From: Candidatus Poseidoniia archaeon
GTDB taxonomy: Archaea > Thermoplasmatota > Poseidoniia > MGIII > CG-Epi1
Direction: 5' to 3'
DNA: 12,059 bases
Assembly: GCA_022449705.1 (NCBI GenBank)
Contig: JAKURS010000025.1
Span: 1 to 12,059 of the forward strand
The position numbers and the translations under genes are program-made. Of this stretch, positions 11,704-12,059 are shown piece by piece. The first letter of the stretch is position 1, and each line of letters begins with the position of its first letter. The notes beneath the pieces are model-generated. The model worked only from the letters and a program-made list of their open reading frames with translations, was not told where the DNA came from and did no database searches.

Positions 11704-12059
11704 ATGCGCATAACCATCGAGCAGGGGCTGCCTGGCGCCGAGGCGGCCGCTGCGCGGGGCGACGCAACGGTCATCATCGATGTTATCCGCGCCTCGACCA
11801 CCTACGCTACTGCACTCGCTGGCGGCGCGGAGCGCATCGTGCCCTGCGCCAGCCGTGCCCATCTGGAGGAGGTGTACCAGCGCTATCCTGAGGCACTGCG
11901 CTCGGGAGAGCGCGAATGCAAGCGCATAGATGGCTACGACCTGGGGTCGTCACCGACGGAAATGGTAACTGCCAAATTGCGCGGCAAGAAACTACTCTCG
12001 TCAACGACCAACGGCTCGCGTATAGTTGTCGCTGCTTCCGGTGCGCTTGTTGTAATCAT
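11704..12059 (+). CDS. comB: 2-phosphosulfolactate phosphatase (ComB), 3' truncated by window
   Basis: Mg-dependent phosphatase releasing phosphate from 2-phosphosulfolactate, the step after ComA. 118 codons are in the window and the frame is still open at the edge; the family is about 220-250 aa, so roughly half is seen. Family motifs are visible: VIIDVIRASTT at 23-33 (the conserved D-x-x-R-A-(S/T)-T segment), SGERECKRIDGYDLGSSPTEM at 67-87 (GER..G.(Y/F)DLG.SP) and SSTTNGSR at 99-106. The ATG is fixed by the GGAGGTGA 6 nt upstream. The 6-nt gap from comA indicates one transcript. Later pathway genes (comC for sulfolactate dehydrogenase, comDE) are not visible in this window. Confidence 0.92.
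   Translation, partial: MRITIEQGLPGAEAAAARGDATVIIDVIRASTTYATALAGGAERIVPCASRAHLEEVYQRYPEALRSGERECKRIDGYDLGSSPTEMVTAKLRGKKLLSSTTNGSRIVVAASGALVVI

Noticed and set aside
10819..11862. A 347-codon minus-strand open frame opposite comA and comB
   Set aside because: ComA motifs are complete on the plus strand. The antisense product shows no domain and spans two sense genes and their junction.

Overview
The window reads as a GC-rich chromosomal segment of a euryarchaeon. Archaeal markers are the archaeal-type cytidylate kinase next to Cbf5, a FEN-1 nuclease, the coenzyme M enzymes ComA and ComB, and TATA boxes about 25-30 bp upstream of several operon-first start codons. Cytochrome c maturation genes and a B12-dependent methylmalonyl-CoA mutase module, with no methanogenesis gene in view, suggest a respiring heterotroph. 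An uncultured marine Thermoplasmatota-like lineage (Marine Group II/III type) would fit, but that placement is inference. No insertion sequence, integrase, phage gene or CRISPR array is visible, and the genes look like stable chromosomal ones.

Layout. Bases 1-2573 (minus strand) look like one transcription unit: a three-helix membrane protein, the small B12-binding subunit of methylmalonyl-CoA mutase (mcmA2), the mutase chaperone GTPase MeaB, a short proline-rich hypothetical protein, and tRNA-Arg(CCT), cut by the window edge. tRNA-Phe(GAA) with its own TATA box lies at 2595-2667 (minus). On the plus strand a 50-residue four-cysteine protein (2761) abuts a double zf-TFIIB-type zinc protein (2914). 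That gene ends exactly where the convergent GMP reductase gene guaC (3346-4395, minus) ends.

Bases 4396-5186 are an AT-richer island between GC-rich housekeeping blocks. It holds a short-inverted-repeat operator-like site, a small two-helix membrane protein with atypical codons, and an array of about 15-16 degenerate units of 10-11 bp whose TA steps recur in phase with the DNA helix. The array ends just before the best TATA box in the window, which drives cmk-cbf5 from an unusually distant position (about 60 nt of leader).

From 5187 to the end all genes are on the plus strand: cmk and cbf5 (overlapping stop/start), then ccmC, a secreted-domain/CcmD-like protein, ccmE, rtcB and fen (overlapping or nearly touching), then a 19-codon leader ORF, comA and a truncated comB. 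The ccm genes supply haem to c-type cytochromes and CcmE carries the CxxxY variant. RtcB and Cbf5 act in RNA processing and modification, FEN-1 in DNA replication and repair. ComA/ComB catalyse two consecutive steps from phosphoenolpyruvate plus sulfite to sulfolactate.

The strongest candidates for something undescribed are the helically phased repeat array with its neighbouring island, the CcmD-like fusion protein inside a variant ccm cluster, and the 19-codon ORF coupled to comA.
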